Source: Neobacillus muris (GTDB lineage: Bacteria; Bacillota; Bacilli; Bacillales; Cytobacillaceae). Taken from it: DNA of 39,734 nt. Shown here piece after piece: positions 1 to 7,890 of this stretch. The stretch's first letter is position 1. Each line of letters opens with the position of its first letter. The position numbers were made by a program, and so were the translations under genes. The notes under the pieces are model-generated. The model was not told where the DNA came from and made no database searches. It saw only the letters and a list, made by a program, of their open reading frames with translations. The stretch spans positions 1 through 39,734 of the forward strand of contig NZ_CALPDF010000041.1 in the NCBI RefSeq assembly GCF_943193175.1, read 5' to 3'.

Positions 1-990
1 GCAGACCCAGCCGCCGGATCCGACTCGGATGATTTAGCGAAGAAAAAGGCAGCGGCAGCAGCGAAAGCCAAAGCGGCAGCCCTGGCGAAAAAGAAACGGG
101 AAGGCATTGCCGATGAGGAACCGGCCGCAGAAACGGATGCGGTAGCAACGGATGCCGATGATCTGGCCAAGAAAAAAGCGGCCGCAGTAGCCAAAGCGAA
201 AGCCGCCGCAGCCGCCAAGCGCAAGGCTATGGAGCAAGCAGGCGGAACCTCCGCAGCAGACGAACCAGCCGCCGAAGCCGGTGACGATGCCAAGGCGAAA
301 GCCGCTGCAGCGGCAAAAGCCAAGGCCAAAGCGGCAGCCGCAGCGAAAGCCAAAGCATCCCGGGAAGACGGAGCAGATGCCGGGGGAGACGAAAAGGCAA
401 AAGCCATCGCCGCAGCGAAAGCGAAAGCCGCCGCCGCGGCAGCAGCAAGAGCCAAAGCAGGCGGTGCGGCAAAAGGGGCAGCAGCTGAAACCTCAGAACC
501 GGCTAAGCCTTCACCTAATCAGCCATATTTAGATAAATATTTGAAAGTAATCGAAGAAAACATGGGTTCCGATGTTTTAGAAGATTCTTATATTAATAAA
601 CTATCGAAGGATGTTCCGACCCTTGTCGTGAAGCGTGAATCCTACTTAAAACTGGCTCAATTTTTAAAATACAATGAGCTCTTAGGATTTGACTATCTGT
701 CAGAACTGCACGGAACAGACTTTGAAACCCATATGGAAGTATATGTTCACTTATACTCATACAAAAATCGGCAATCCGTTGCGGTGAAAGTGAAGATCGA
801 CCGGAATCAGCCCGTCATCGAATCCTTGCAGCCATTATGGGCAGGAGCCGACTGGCCGGAATGCGAAGCCTACGATCTGCTGGGCATCCGGTTTACCGGA
901 CATCCAAACCTACATAGGATTTTCCTTGGCGAAGAGTGGGTCGGCTATCCGCTGCGCAAAGATTACGAGCCGTATGATGTGGAGGTGTAG
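1..990 (+). CDS. nuoC: NADH-quinone oxidoreductase subunit C, 5'-partial, with Ala/Lys-rich N-terminal extension
   Basis: The reading frame is open from base 1, so the start lies upstream of the window. The visible 329 residues fall in two parts. Residues 1 to about 170 are low-complexity Ala/Lys/Glu/Asp repeats with recurring blocks such as DDLAKKKAAA and AKAKAAAAAKAKA. From about residue 175 (YLDKYLKVIEENMG) the conserved NuoC (30 kDa subunit) fold begins and ends with the family signature WPECEAYDLLGIRFTGHPNL and the RKDYEP motif. NuoC is part of the peripheral arm that carries electrons toward quinone at the membrane. It lies 3 bases before nuoD in the operon. Extended Ala/Lys NuoC N-termini are known from memory in Bacillaceae. 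The length of this one cannot be given because the start is missing. Confidence 0.95.
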   Translation, partial: ADPAAGSDSDDLAKKKAAAAAKAKAAALAKKKREGIADEEPAAETDAVATDADDLAKKKAAAVAKAKAAAAAKRKAMEQAGGTSAADEPAAEAGDDAKAKAAAAAKAKAKAAAAAKAKASREDGADAGGDEKAKAIAAAKAKAAAAAAARAKAGGAAKGAAAETSEPAKPSPNQPYLDKYLKVIEENMGSDVLEDSYINKLSKDVPTLVVKRESYLKLAQFLKYNELLGFDYLSELHGTDFETHMEVYVHLYSYKNRQSVAVKVKIDRNQPVIESLQPLWAGADWPECEAYDLLGIRFTGHPNLHRIFLGEEWVGYPLRKDYEPYDVEV

Positions 991-993
991 AGT

Positions 994-2094
994 GTGATCA
1001 GAACAGAAGAAATGGTCCTAAACGTCGGCCCGCAGCATCCAAGTACACACGGGGTGTTCCGGCTGGTGGTCAAACTTGACGGAGAAATCATTACCGAAGC
1101 TACACCGGTCATCGGATATTTGCACCGCGGGACAGAAAAAATAGCGGAAAACCTGCAATATACTCAAATCATTCCATATACAGACCGGATGGATTATCTG
1201 TCTGCGATGACCAACAACTATGTTATTTGCCACGCAGTGGAAACGATGATGAACATTCAGGTGCCAGAGCGTGCCGAATATTTGCGCGTCATTGCCATGG
1301 AACTGAACCGGGTTGCCAGCCACCTCGTTTGGTGGGGCACCTACCTGCTCGACCTTGGGGCAACTTCGCCGTTCATTTATGCGTTCCGTGAACGTGAAAT
1401 GATTATCAATCTGTTAAACGAGCTTTCCGGCGGCCGGCTGACCTACAACTACATGCGCGTCGGCGGCGTCAAATGGGATGCGCCGGAGGGCTGGATCGAA
1501 AAAGTGAAAGATTTCATTCCGTATATGCGCAAGCAGCTCGAAGGCTATCACAGCCTTGTCACCGGGAACGAAATCTTCCTGAACCGGGTCAAAGGCATTG
1601 GAAAATACACAAAAGAAGATGCGTTGAATTACTCTCTGAGCGGAACGAATCTTCGCTGCACCGGCGTAAAATGGGATCTTCGCAAAGACGAACCGTATTC
1701 GATTTATGACCGGTTTGACTTTGAGGTTCCAACCCGCGATACAGGCGATGCCTGGGCACGTTACCAGTGCCGGCTTGCGGAAATCGGCGAATCGCTGAAA
1801 ATTGTCGAGCAAGCCTGCGAACAGTTCCCGCAGGAAGGCGCCATTTTAGCGAAGGTGCCAAAAATCATTAAAGCGCCAAAAGGGGAAGCCTTTGTCAGAA
1901 TCGAAGCGCCGCGCGGCGAGATTGGCTGTTATATTAACAGTGACGGAAAGAAAGAGCCGTACCGCTTGAAATTTAGAAGGCCATCATTTTACAACCTGCA
2001 AATCCTTCCCAAGCTATTAAAAGGCGAAAATATCGCCAATATGGTCACCATTTTGGGCGCCATTGATATTGTTCTTGGAGAGGTGGATGGCTGA
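994..2094 (+). CDS. nuoD: NADH-quinone oxidoreductase subunit D (49 kDa type)
   Basis: This 366-residue protein starts at a GTG three bases after the nuoC stop. It carries the NuoD signature near the N-terminus (NVGPQHPSTHGVFRLVVKLDGE), which lines the quinone-binding pocket, and the family C-terminus NMVTILGAIDIVLGEVDG. NuoD with NuoB forms the quinone-reducing module of complex I and is related to the large subunit of NiFe hydrogenases. The length matches stand-alone NuoD, so it is not fused to NuoC. The stop overlaps the nuoH start by one base (TGATG), indicating translational coupling. The next gene is nuoH, so the NuoE, F and G genes that sit here in Enterobacteria are absent. Confidence 0.97.
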   Translation: MIRTEEMVLNVGPQHPSTHGVFRLVVKLDGEIITEATPVIGYLHRGTEKIAENLQYTQIIPYTDRMDYLSAMTNNYVICHAVETMMNIQVPERAEYLRVIAMELNRVASHLVWWGTYLLDLGATSPFIYAFREREMIINLLNELSGGRLTYNYMRVGGVKWDAPEGWIEKVKDFIPYMRKQLEGYHSLVTGNEIFLNRVKGIGKYTKEDALNYSLSGTNLRCTGVKWDLRKDEPYSIYDRFDFEVPTRDTGDAWARYQCRLAEIGESLKIVEQACEQFPQEGAILAKVPKIIKAPKGEAFVRIEAPRGEIGCYINSDGKKEPYRLKFRRPSFYNLQILPKLLKGENIANMVTILGAIDIVLGEVDG

Positions 2095-3098
2095 TGGTAC
2101 AAGATTTGCTGCAATCGAATCCGGGATGGGGACAATTCCTCTTCTTCTTTATTACAGGGCTCATTCTGTTATTTATCATCTTGGGCTTTGTAACATTCTC
2201 CATCCTGGCCGAACGGAAGGTCATGGGCTTCATGCAGAACCGGATCGGCCCGAACCAAGTCGGCGGCCGGTTGGGACTGCTCCAGACCGTTGCTGACGTA
2301 TTAAAACTTTTATTAAAAGAAGATATTATCCCGAAGGTAGCGGATAAGCCATTATTCCTGCTGGCGCCGGTGATTGCCTTTGCCCCATCATTTATGGTGC
2401 TGGCGACGATTCCATTCACCGACAGGTTTCAGTTTGCCGACCTGAATGTCGGGCTGCTCTATTATGTAGCGATCTCCGGTTTGACGGTATTCGGCATCCT
2501 GCTGGGCGGCTGGGCGTCGAATAACAAGTACTCCCTGCTTGGGGGCGCACGGGCAACCGCTCAGATGATCTCCTATGAAATTCCGCTCGTCATGTCGGTT
2601 TTAGGTGTCATCCTGCTGACTGGAAGCTTGAACTTGAACGATATAGTCCATGCGCAAGAAAAAGCGTGGTTTATTCTACTGCAGCCGATTGGATTTATCA
2701 TCTTCCTGATCGCTTCTGTGGCGGAACTAAGCCGGACCCCATTTGACTTGCCGGAATCGGAGTCAGAGCTCGTTGCCGGTTATCACACGGAATACTCCGG
2801 TTTCCGCTGGGCCTTCTTTATGCTGGCTGAGTATGTGTATTTATTTGCGATGACGGCGTTAATCACGGTTCTATTCTTTGGCGGCTGGCTGCCATTGTTT
2901 GGATTCTTGGGCTTTATCCCTGGTTCAGTCTGGTTCGCGCTTAAATTTGTGATCGTGCTGTTTATATATCTGTGGTTCCGTAGCACGTTCCCGCGGATGC
3001 GCGCCGACAAGCTGATGGAATTTGCCTGGAAAGTCTTGATGCCAATCGCGATTGGCAATATCATGTTAACGGCCTTAATTAAATCGTTATTTTTCTAA
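2094..3098 (+). CDS. nuoH: NADH-quinone oxidoreductase subunit H
   Basis: This is a 334-residue, highly hydrophobic protein with about eight membrane segments. It has the NuoH family motifs AERKVMGFMQNRIGPNQVG near residue 40 and AELSRTPFDLPESESELVAGY in the central loop. NuoH joins the peripheral and membrane arms and forms part of the quinone chamber and the first proton path. The ATG overlaps the nuoD stop, and the SD is the GGAGAGGTGG just upstream. A 60-base gap with a hairpin separates it from nuoI. The assignment is secure. Confidence 0.97.
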   Translation: MVQDLLQSNPGWGQFLFFFITGLILLFIILGFVTFSILAERKVMGFMQNRIGPNQVGGRLGLLQTVADVLKLLLKEDIIPKVADKPLFLLAPVIAFAPSFMVLATIPFTDRFQFADLNVGLLYYVAISGLTVFGILLGGWASNNKYSLLGGARATAQMISYEIPLVMSVLGVILLTGSLNLNDIVHAQEKAWFILLQPIGFIIFLIASVAELSRTPFDLPESESELVAGYHTEYSGFRWAFFMLAEYVYLFAMTALITVLFFGGWLPLFGFLGFIPGSVWFALKFVIVLFIYLWFRSTFPRMRADKLMEFAWKVLMPIAIGNIMLTALIKSLFF

Positions 3099-3104
3099 AA
3101 AATA

Positions 3105-3130
3105 TGTGCTGTCCAACTAGGGCAGACACA
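3105..3130 (+). other. Intercistronic hairpin between nuoH and nuoI
   Basis: TGTGCTGTCC (3105-3114) pairs with GGGCAG-A-CACA (3120-3130) around an AACTA loop, giving ten base pairs with one bulged A. No U-tract follows, so it is not a standard terminator. A role in mRNA processing or stability is possible but is inference. Confidence 0.4.
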
Positions 3131-3158
3131 AGATGAATTTTTAAAAGGGGTGAATGAC

Positions 3159-3578
3159 GTGCTTGGATTAGCGAAAGGTTTGAAGTATACCCTGAAGCAG
3201 CTGACTCGGGAGCCGGTTACGTATGATTATCCGAACGAACCGCTGCCGCTGCCGGACCGGTTCCGCGGCATTCAAAAGTTTTATCCGGAAAAGTGCATTG
3301 TCTGCAATCAATGCGCCAATATCTGCCCGACGGACTGCATACAGTTAACGGGCAAGAAACATCCGGATCCAACGAAAAAAGGGAAAGTCATCGATACCTA
3401 CGACATTAATTTTGAGATTTGCATCCTTTGTGATTTATGTACCGAGGTTTGCCCGACGGAAGCCATTGTCATGACCAATAACTTTGAACTGGCAGAGTAC
3501 AGCCGCGATATGTTATTTAAGAACTTGGAATATTTGGATGAAAACGACGAAAACATACGGCAGGTGAACAAACCATGA
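3159..3578 (+). CDS. nuoI: NADH-quinone oxidoreductase subunit I (2x[4Fe-4S])
   Basis: This 139-residue ferredoxin-like subunit has two complete cluster motifs: CIVCNQCANICPTDC (Cys 46, 49, 52, 56) and CILCDLCTEVCPTEA (Cys 88, 91, 94, 98). These hold clusters N6a and N6b, which pass electrons to NuoB. Two in-frame GTG codons could start it. The GTG at 3150 overlaps the SD AAAAGGGG (3144-3150). The GTG at 3159 has an 8-base spacing and yields MLGLAKGLKYTLK, as remembered for Bacillus NuoI, so 3159 is preferred. Its stop overlaps the nuoJ start (ATGA at 3575-3578). Confidence 0.96.
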   Translation: MLGLAKGLKYTLKQLTREPVTYDYPNEPLPLPDRFRGIQKFYPEKCIVCNQCANICPTDCIQLTGKKHPDPTKKGKVIDTYDINFEICILCDLCTEVCPTEAIVMTNNFELAEYSRDMLFKNLEYLDENDENIRQVNKP

Positions 3579-4093
3579 CCTTTACCGGCGAGTTTCTCGC
3601 ATTTATGGCACTGGCGCTGGTGGCCATCATCGGCGGTGTCCTGTTATTGAACTTGAACAAGGTCGTTCACATGGTCGTCGCGCTGATTTTTACCTTTATC
3701 AGCATTGCCGGAATTTACGTGCTGCTCTCGGCTGAATTTGTCGCCGCCGTCCAAATTCTGATCTACTCCGGGGCGATCACGATTATTATGCTGTTTGGCA
3801 TTATGCTGACGCGGCCTTACGATGATAGTGAGGAAAAAACGAGCAGATGGAGAAAGGCGTTTCTTTTCCTTGGAGTAGTCGGATTCGGGCTTGCCGTCTA
3901 CATCGGCATTTATAATTTCCCAATCGAGCAGGTGCCGACAACCTTGCATGAAAATAACCCGGTCCAAATCGGGGAAGCCATTTACAGCAAATATTTGATT
4001 CCGTTTGAGTTTGTGTCCGTATTATTGTTAGTTGCTTTGATCGGCGCGATTATTTTAGCAAAACGTGAAGAGAAGGGGGCGGAGGAAGAATGA
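3575..4093 (+). CDS. nuoJ: NADH-quinone oxidoreductase subunit J
   Basis: This 172-residue membrane protein has five predicted transmembrane segments. It shows the NuoJ features [21 protein letters not shown] and [22 protein letters not shown], the latter being the conserved helix with the pi-bulge seen in complex I structures. Its charged C-terminus ([10 protein letters not shown]) is cytoplasmic. It overlaps nuoI upstream and nuoK downstream by four bases each (ATGA). NuoJ, with A and K, forms the small-subunit bundle linking NuoH to the antiporter-like subunits. Confidence 0.96.
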   Translation: MTFTGEFLAFMALALVAIIGGVLLLNLNKVVHMVVALIFTFISIAGIYVLLSAEFVAAVQILIYSGAITIIMLFGIMLTRPYDDSEEKTSRWRKAFLFLGVVGFGLAVYIGIYNFPIEQVPTTLHENNPVQIGEAIYSKYLIPFEFVSVLLLVALIGAIILAKREEKGAEEE

Positions 4094-4404
4094 GCTCAAT
4101 TCCCGCTTCAGCCTTTCTGGCACTGGCATTGATTTTATTTTGCATCGGGCTTTACGGTGCGCTGACAAAAAGAAACACGGTCATCGTGTTAATTTCCATT
4201 GAACTAATGCTGAATGCCGTCAATATTAATCTCGTCACCTTCAGCAAATATGGGGCAGCCCCATCGATTGACGGCCAGGTGTTTGCCCTGTTTGCCATGG
4301 CAGTTGCCGCTGCCGAGGCGGCTGTAGGACTGGCCATTCTCATGGCGCTCTATCAGAGAAAGAAAACGGTCCATGTGGACGAAATGGACGAATTGAAACA
4401 TTAA
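4090..4404 (+). CDS. nuoK: NADH-quinone oxidoreductase subunit K
   Basis: This is a 104-residue, three-helix membrane protein of the MnhC/NuoK family. It carries two buried glutamates used in proton transfer, in the contexts [16 protein letters not shown] and [13 protein letters not shown]. The start overlaps the nuoJ stop, and the GAAGAGAAGGGGGCGGAGGA run inside the nuoJ end serves as its SD. The usual tight spacing to nuoL is broken here by a 109-base insertion containing palindromic repeats. Confidence 0.96.
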   Translation: MSSIPASAFLALALILFCIGLYGALTKRNTVIVLISIELMLNAVNINLVTFSKYGAAPSIDGQVFALFAMAVAAAEAAVGLAILMALYQRKKTVHVDEMDELKH

Positions 4405-4410
4405 ATCTAC

Positions 4411-4501
4411 GGGTGCCAAGCACCAAGCGAGAAAAAATTGACACATAACCATGGTGTCAGGCATCAAAGCAGGTCCGAGTCGTTCGGGCAATGCCTGGCA
4501 C
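4411..4501. repeat. Dispersed GTGCC/GGCAC palindromic repeat, copy 1, inside the nuo operon
   Basis: The nuoK-nuoL gap holds a perfect small hairpin, GGTGC-CAA-GCACC (4412-4424). It also holds a larger one in which GTGTCAGGCAT (4454-4464) pairs with ATGCCTGGCAC (4491-4501) with a single G-U pair. The segment AGGTCCG...TTCGG...CTGGCAC resembles, in inverted orientation, the element at 9488-9528 after nuoN. The nuoL SD GGAGGGGG begins directly at its edge. Similar GGTGCCAGGCACC elements are remembered from Bacillus intergenic regions, though this was not searched. Confidence 0.6.
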
Positions 4502-4513
4502 GGAGGGGGAAAG

Positions 4514-6382
4514 ATGATGGAAAATGCATGGCTCATACCGCTTTTCCCGCTTGTTTCTTTTGTGATCCTTCTTCTATTCGGCAAGCGATTAAAGGAGGCG
4601 GGCGCCTATGTGGGGATTCTCATGACGCTCGCATCGCTGGTTTACTCGATTTTGGTTTTATTCGAGCGCTTTTCTGAGCCAACCTTTATCAAAACATTTG
4701 AGTGGCTCCAGATAGGAGATGTGTCACTGACTGCGGGTTTTGAAGTCAATCAGTTGAATGCATTAATGCTATTTATCGTATCGCTCGTGAGTTTTTTAGT
4801 ACATACCTACTCCAAGGGCTATATGCATGGGGACGAGCGGTTTGGGGTATTCTACGCTTATTTAGGATTATTTACGTTTGCCATGCTTGGATTGGTGATT
4901 TCGCCGAACCTGCTGCAAACCTATATGTTCTGGGAGCTGGTCGGTCTCGGTTCCTTCTTGTTGATCGGGTTTTATTTTTACAAGGATGAAGCCAAGGCTG
5001 CGGCGAAAAAGGCGTTTATCATGACCCGGATCGGCGACGTCGGCCTGTTTATCGGCATGATCCTATTATTCTGGAAAACGGGCTCGTTTGAATACAGTAA
5101 AATTTTTGCAAGCGTCGAGGCAGGCGGAATTTCACAGACGATGATTACGTTGACCGCGATCCTGATCTTTATCGGGGCGATCGGCAAATCCGGCCAGTTC
5201 CCGCTGCACACCTGGCTTCCGGATGCGATGGAAGGCCCGACGCCAGTGTCGGCATTAATCCACGCCGCGACGATGGTTGCAGCCGGTGTGTACTTGGTGG
5301 CCACGATGTTCCCGCTGTTTGCCGCCAGTGAAACGGCACTATTGACGGTTGCCACGATCGGTGGTTTTACGGCGATTTTTGCCGCGAGCATCGGCTTGGT
5401 GCAAACGGACATTAAACGGGTGCTCGCTTACTCAACGGTCAGCCAATTGGGCTACATGATGCTCGCGCTCGGTTCTGCCGGCTATGTGGCAGGCGTGTTC
5501 CACCTGATGACGCATGCCTTCTTCAAGGCATTGTTATTCTTGGCCGCCGGTTCCGTGATTCACGCGGTGCATACGCAGAACATCGAGGAAATGGGCGGGC
5601 TTTGGAAAAAATTAAAATGGACCGCGCCGTTATTCTTGATCGGGACACTGGCCATCAGCGGAGTCCCATTATTATCAGGTTTCTTTAGTAAAGACGAGAT
5701 TTTAGTCGCCGCATGGGAAGGCGGACATCCGATCCTGTTTGTGCTGGCGCTCATCGCAGCATTTATGACGGCCTTCTATATGTTCCGCCTGTTCTTCATG
5801 GTGTTTACCGGTGAAGCCCGCGGCGGGCAAAAGACTGTTCATGAATCGCCTTCGAGCATGACACTGCCAATGCTGGTGCTCGGCGTCCTGGCGGTGATCT
5901 CAGGGTATGTGAACACTCCATGGTTTGGCTCATTCCTTGGCGACTGGCTGGTCGACGGGAACGAAGCGCTTGGTCATGCCCATATGGAAGGGCCCGTTTG
6001 GATTATGATTGCAGCCACGGTCGTATCATTGGCAGGCATATATCTTGCTTGGCTGATCTACGGCAAAAAGAGCTTGTCCCGCAACTGGCTCAGCGGCTCT
6101 GGCGATATGCTGCATTCGATTTTATACAACAAATATTATGTCGACGAATTTTATCAAATGACCGTGGTGGCGGTTACGAAGGGCATTAGCTATTTCCTAA
6201 GATTCATAGATGTCTTCCTTGTCGAAGGGATTGTCAAAGGAGTGGCCGGCTTTGTCCAAGGCCTCGGCGCCACAGGCTCGAAGCTGCAGACCGGACAGGT
6301 GCAAACCTATGTGGCCGTTGCCTTTGTCGGCCTGGCCATCCTTAGTGTCATCTTTGCATTAACAGGGGGGTATTTACAATGA
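4514..6382 (+). CDS. nuoL: NADH-quinone oxidoreductase subunit L (antiporter-like)
   Basis: This 622-residue protein has about 15 membrane segments and is the most distal antiporter-like proton-pumping subunit. It shows the family signatures MFWELVGLGSFLLIGFYF, the broken-helix region GKSGQFPLHTWLPDAMEGPT and PVSALIHAATMVAAGVYLV, and the C-terminal anchor and lateral-helix region. The ATG at 4514 (or 4517) follows the SD GGAGGGGG (4502-4509). The frame is open further upstream to an ATG at 4451, but that start lies in the palindromic repeat, lacks an SD and would add non-family residues, so it is rejected. The stop overlaps nuoM by four bases. Confidence 0.96.
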   Translation: MMENAWLIPLFPLVSFVILLLFGKRLKEAGAYVGILMTLASLVYSILVLFERFSEPTFIKTFEWLQIGDVSLTAGFEVNQLNALMLFIVSLVSFLVHTYSKGYMHGDERFGVFYAYLGLFTFAMLGLVISPNLLQTYMFWELVGLGSFLLIGFYFYKDEAKAAAKKAFIMTRIGDVGLFIGMILLFWKTGSFEYSKIFASVEAGGISQTMITLTAILIFIGAIGKSGQFPLHTWLPDAMEGPTPVSALIHAATMVAAGVYLVATMFPLFAASETALLTVATIGGFTAIFAASIGLVQTDIKRVLAYSTVSQLGYMMLALGSAGYVAGVFHLMTHAFFKALLFLAAGSVIHAVHTQNIEEMGGLWKKLKWTAPLFLIGTLAISGVPLLSGFFSKDEILVAAWEGGHPILFVLALIAAFMTAFYMFRLFFMVFTGEARGGQKTVHESPSSMTLPMLVLGVLAVISGYVNTPWFGSFLGDWLVDGNEALGHAHMEGPVWIMIAATVVSLAGIYLAWLIYGKKSLSRNWLSGSGDMLHSILYNKYYVDEFYQMTVVAVTKGISYFLRFIDVFLVEGIVKGVAGFVQGLGATGSKLQTGQVQTYVAVAFVGLAILSVIFALTGGYLQ

Positions 6383-7884
6383 ATTTAGGTTGGGCACTGA
6401 CGCTGCTTGTATTATTCCCGCTGTTAGGTATTCTCGTGCTGGCATTCATGCCGAAGACGGCCGAAAAGCCGATCAAGCTGGTCGGCTTCCTGGCCACACT
6501 GCCGTCGCTATTACTGGCGCTGGCGGCCTACCTGCACTTTAAGTGGGGAAAGGATTTAGCGGATTTTGCCGTGTCGCATGACTGGATTCAATTCCGCGGC
6601 ATGAACGCGGAAGAGCCTTATTTTTCCGTCAATTTTGAGCTTGGCTTAAGCGGCTTTCAGCTGGTATTGGTCGTTCTGACCGCTGTTGTGGCCACATTGG
6701 CAGCGATCGCTTCCAAATATGTGAAGAAGGAATGGAAAGGCTACTACATGCTGTTCCTGTTGCTGGAAACCGGCATGCTCGGCGTGTTCACAGCGGAAAA
6801 CTTAATCCTGTTCTTCTTATTTTTCGAAATTACGCTGATTCCAACGTTCTTCTTGGTCGGGAAGTGGGGTTATTTTGAAAAAGAAAAGGCAGCCTACAGC
6901 TTCTTAATCTATAACGGATTGGGATCAGCCGTGCTGCTGATTGTGATTATGATTCTGTTTGCCAAAACGGGAACTACTAATGTTGAAATCTTAAAAAGTA
7001 TCATGGCAGATCCAAGTGCGCCATTATCAGGCGATCTCAAGCTCGGCTTGTTCATTGCTTTATTAATTGCTTTTGGGGTGAAGCTACCAATCTTCCCGCT
7101 GCACAGCTGGATGCTGAAGGTGCACGTACAGGCGCCGCCGGGAGTGGTCATGATTCACTCTGGTATTCTTTTAAAAATTGGCGCCTACGGATTGATTCGC
7201 TTTGGACTGGGAATTTTTCCAGAGCAGTTTGAAAAATTGGCTGTGCTCCTGGCGATTCTTGGGGTCATCAATCTGCTTTATGGCGCGTTTTTAGCCTTCA
7301 TTCAAACCGACTTCAAAATGGTCCTGGCCTATTCATCGATTTCTCACATGGGAATTGTCTTGATTGGTTTGGCGGCCATGAACGAAGCGGGTGTCCAAGG
7401 GGCGATTTTCCAAGTGATCTCGCACGGATTAATTTCGGCGCTGCTGTTCTTCTTAGTGGGTGCCTTGTACGAGCGGACTGATACCTCCTTGATCGAAAAC
7501 CTCGGCGGCCTGGCGAAAGGCATGCCGATAGCGGCAGGATTTCTGCTGGCGGGAGCGATGGCTTCACTCGGACTTCCGGGCATGTCCGGTTTCGTCAGTG
7601 AGTTTATGGCATTCCTTGGCTTGTTCAATGAACTGCCATGGGTGGCTGCTGTAGGTACAATCGGCATTATCGTGACGGCCGCTTACCTGCTCCGTGCAGT
7701 GCTGGGCATGACATTTGGCCAGGCACACCGTGAATTTGCCGGAGTCATGGACTTAAAAGGGGTCGAGTATATCCCGGTTGTTGTGTTATTGTTCTTGATT
7801 GTGTTAATTGGTGTTTACCCAAGTGTCCTCAGCGCGCCGCTTCAAGCCACACTTGAGACTATCTTGCTTGGGTTAGGAGGGTGA
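6379..7884 (+). CDS. nuoM: NADH-quinone oxidoreductase subunit M (antiporter-like)
   Basis: This 501-residue polytopic membrane protein is related to Mrp antiporter subunits. It contains FFLFFEITLIPTFFLVGKWG with the conserved glutamate, the signature FGVKLPIFPLHSWMLKVHV with the conserved lysine of the proton channel, and QTDFKMVLAYSSISHMG. It overlaps nuoL by ATGA. Six bases separate it from nuoN, whose SD (TTAGGAGGGTG) lies across its 3' end. The length is normal for NuoM. Confidence 0.97.
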   Translation: MNLGWALTLLVLFPLLGILVLAFMPKTAEKPIKLVGFLATLPSLLLALAAYLHFKWGKDLADFAVSHDWIQFRGMNAEEPYFSVNFELGLSGFQLVLVVLTAVVATLAAIASKYVKKEWKGYYMLFLLLETGMLGVFTAENLILFFLFFEITLIPTFFLVGKWGYFEKEKAAYSFLIYNGLGSAVLLIVIMILFAKTGTTNVEILKSIMADPSAPLSGDLKLGLFIALLIAFGVKLPIFPLHSWMLKVHVQAPPGVVMIHSGILLKIGAYGLIRFGLGIFPEQFEKLAVLLAILGVINLLYGAFLAFIQTDFKMVLAYSSISHMGIVLIGLAAMNEAGVQGAIFQVISHGLISALLFFLVGALYERTDTSLIENLGGLAKGMPIAAGFLLAGAMASLGLPGMSGFVSEFMAFLGLFNELPWVAAVGTIGIIVTAAYLLRAVLGMTFGQAHREFAGVMDLKGVEYIPVVVLLFLIVLIGVYPSVLSAPLQATLETILLGLGG

Positions 7885-7890
7885 TGAAGG

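Noticed and set aside
34..472. Minus-strand frames rich in Leu, Arg and Phe opposite the nuoC tail
   Set aside because: They are shadows of the Ala/Lys repeat codons.
4451..4513. Upstream start for nuoL adding 21 residues
   Set aside because: It lies within a palindromic repeat and lacks an SD. The ATG at 4514 has GGAGGGGG and gives the family N-terminus.
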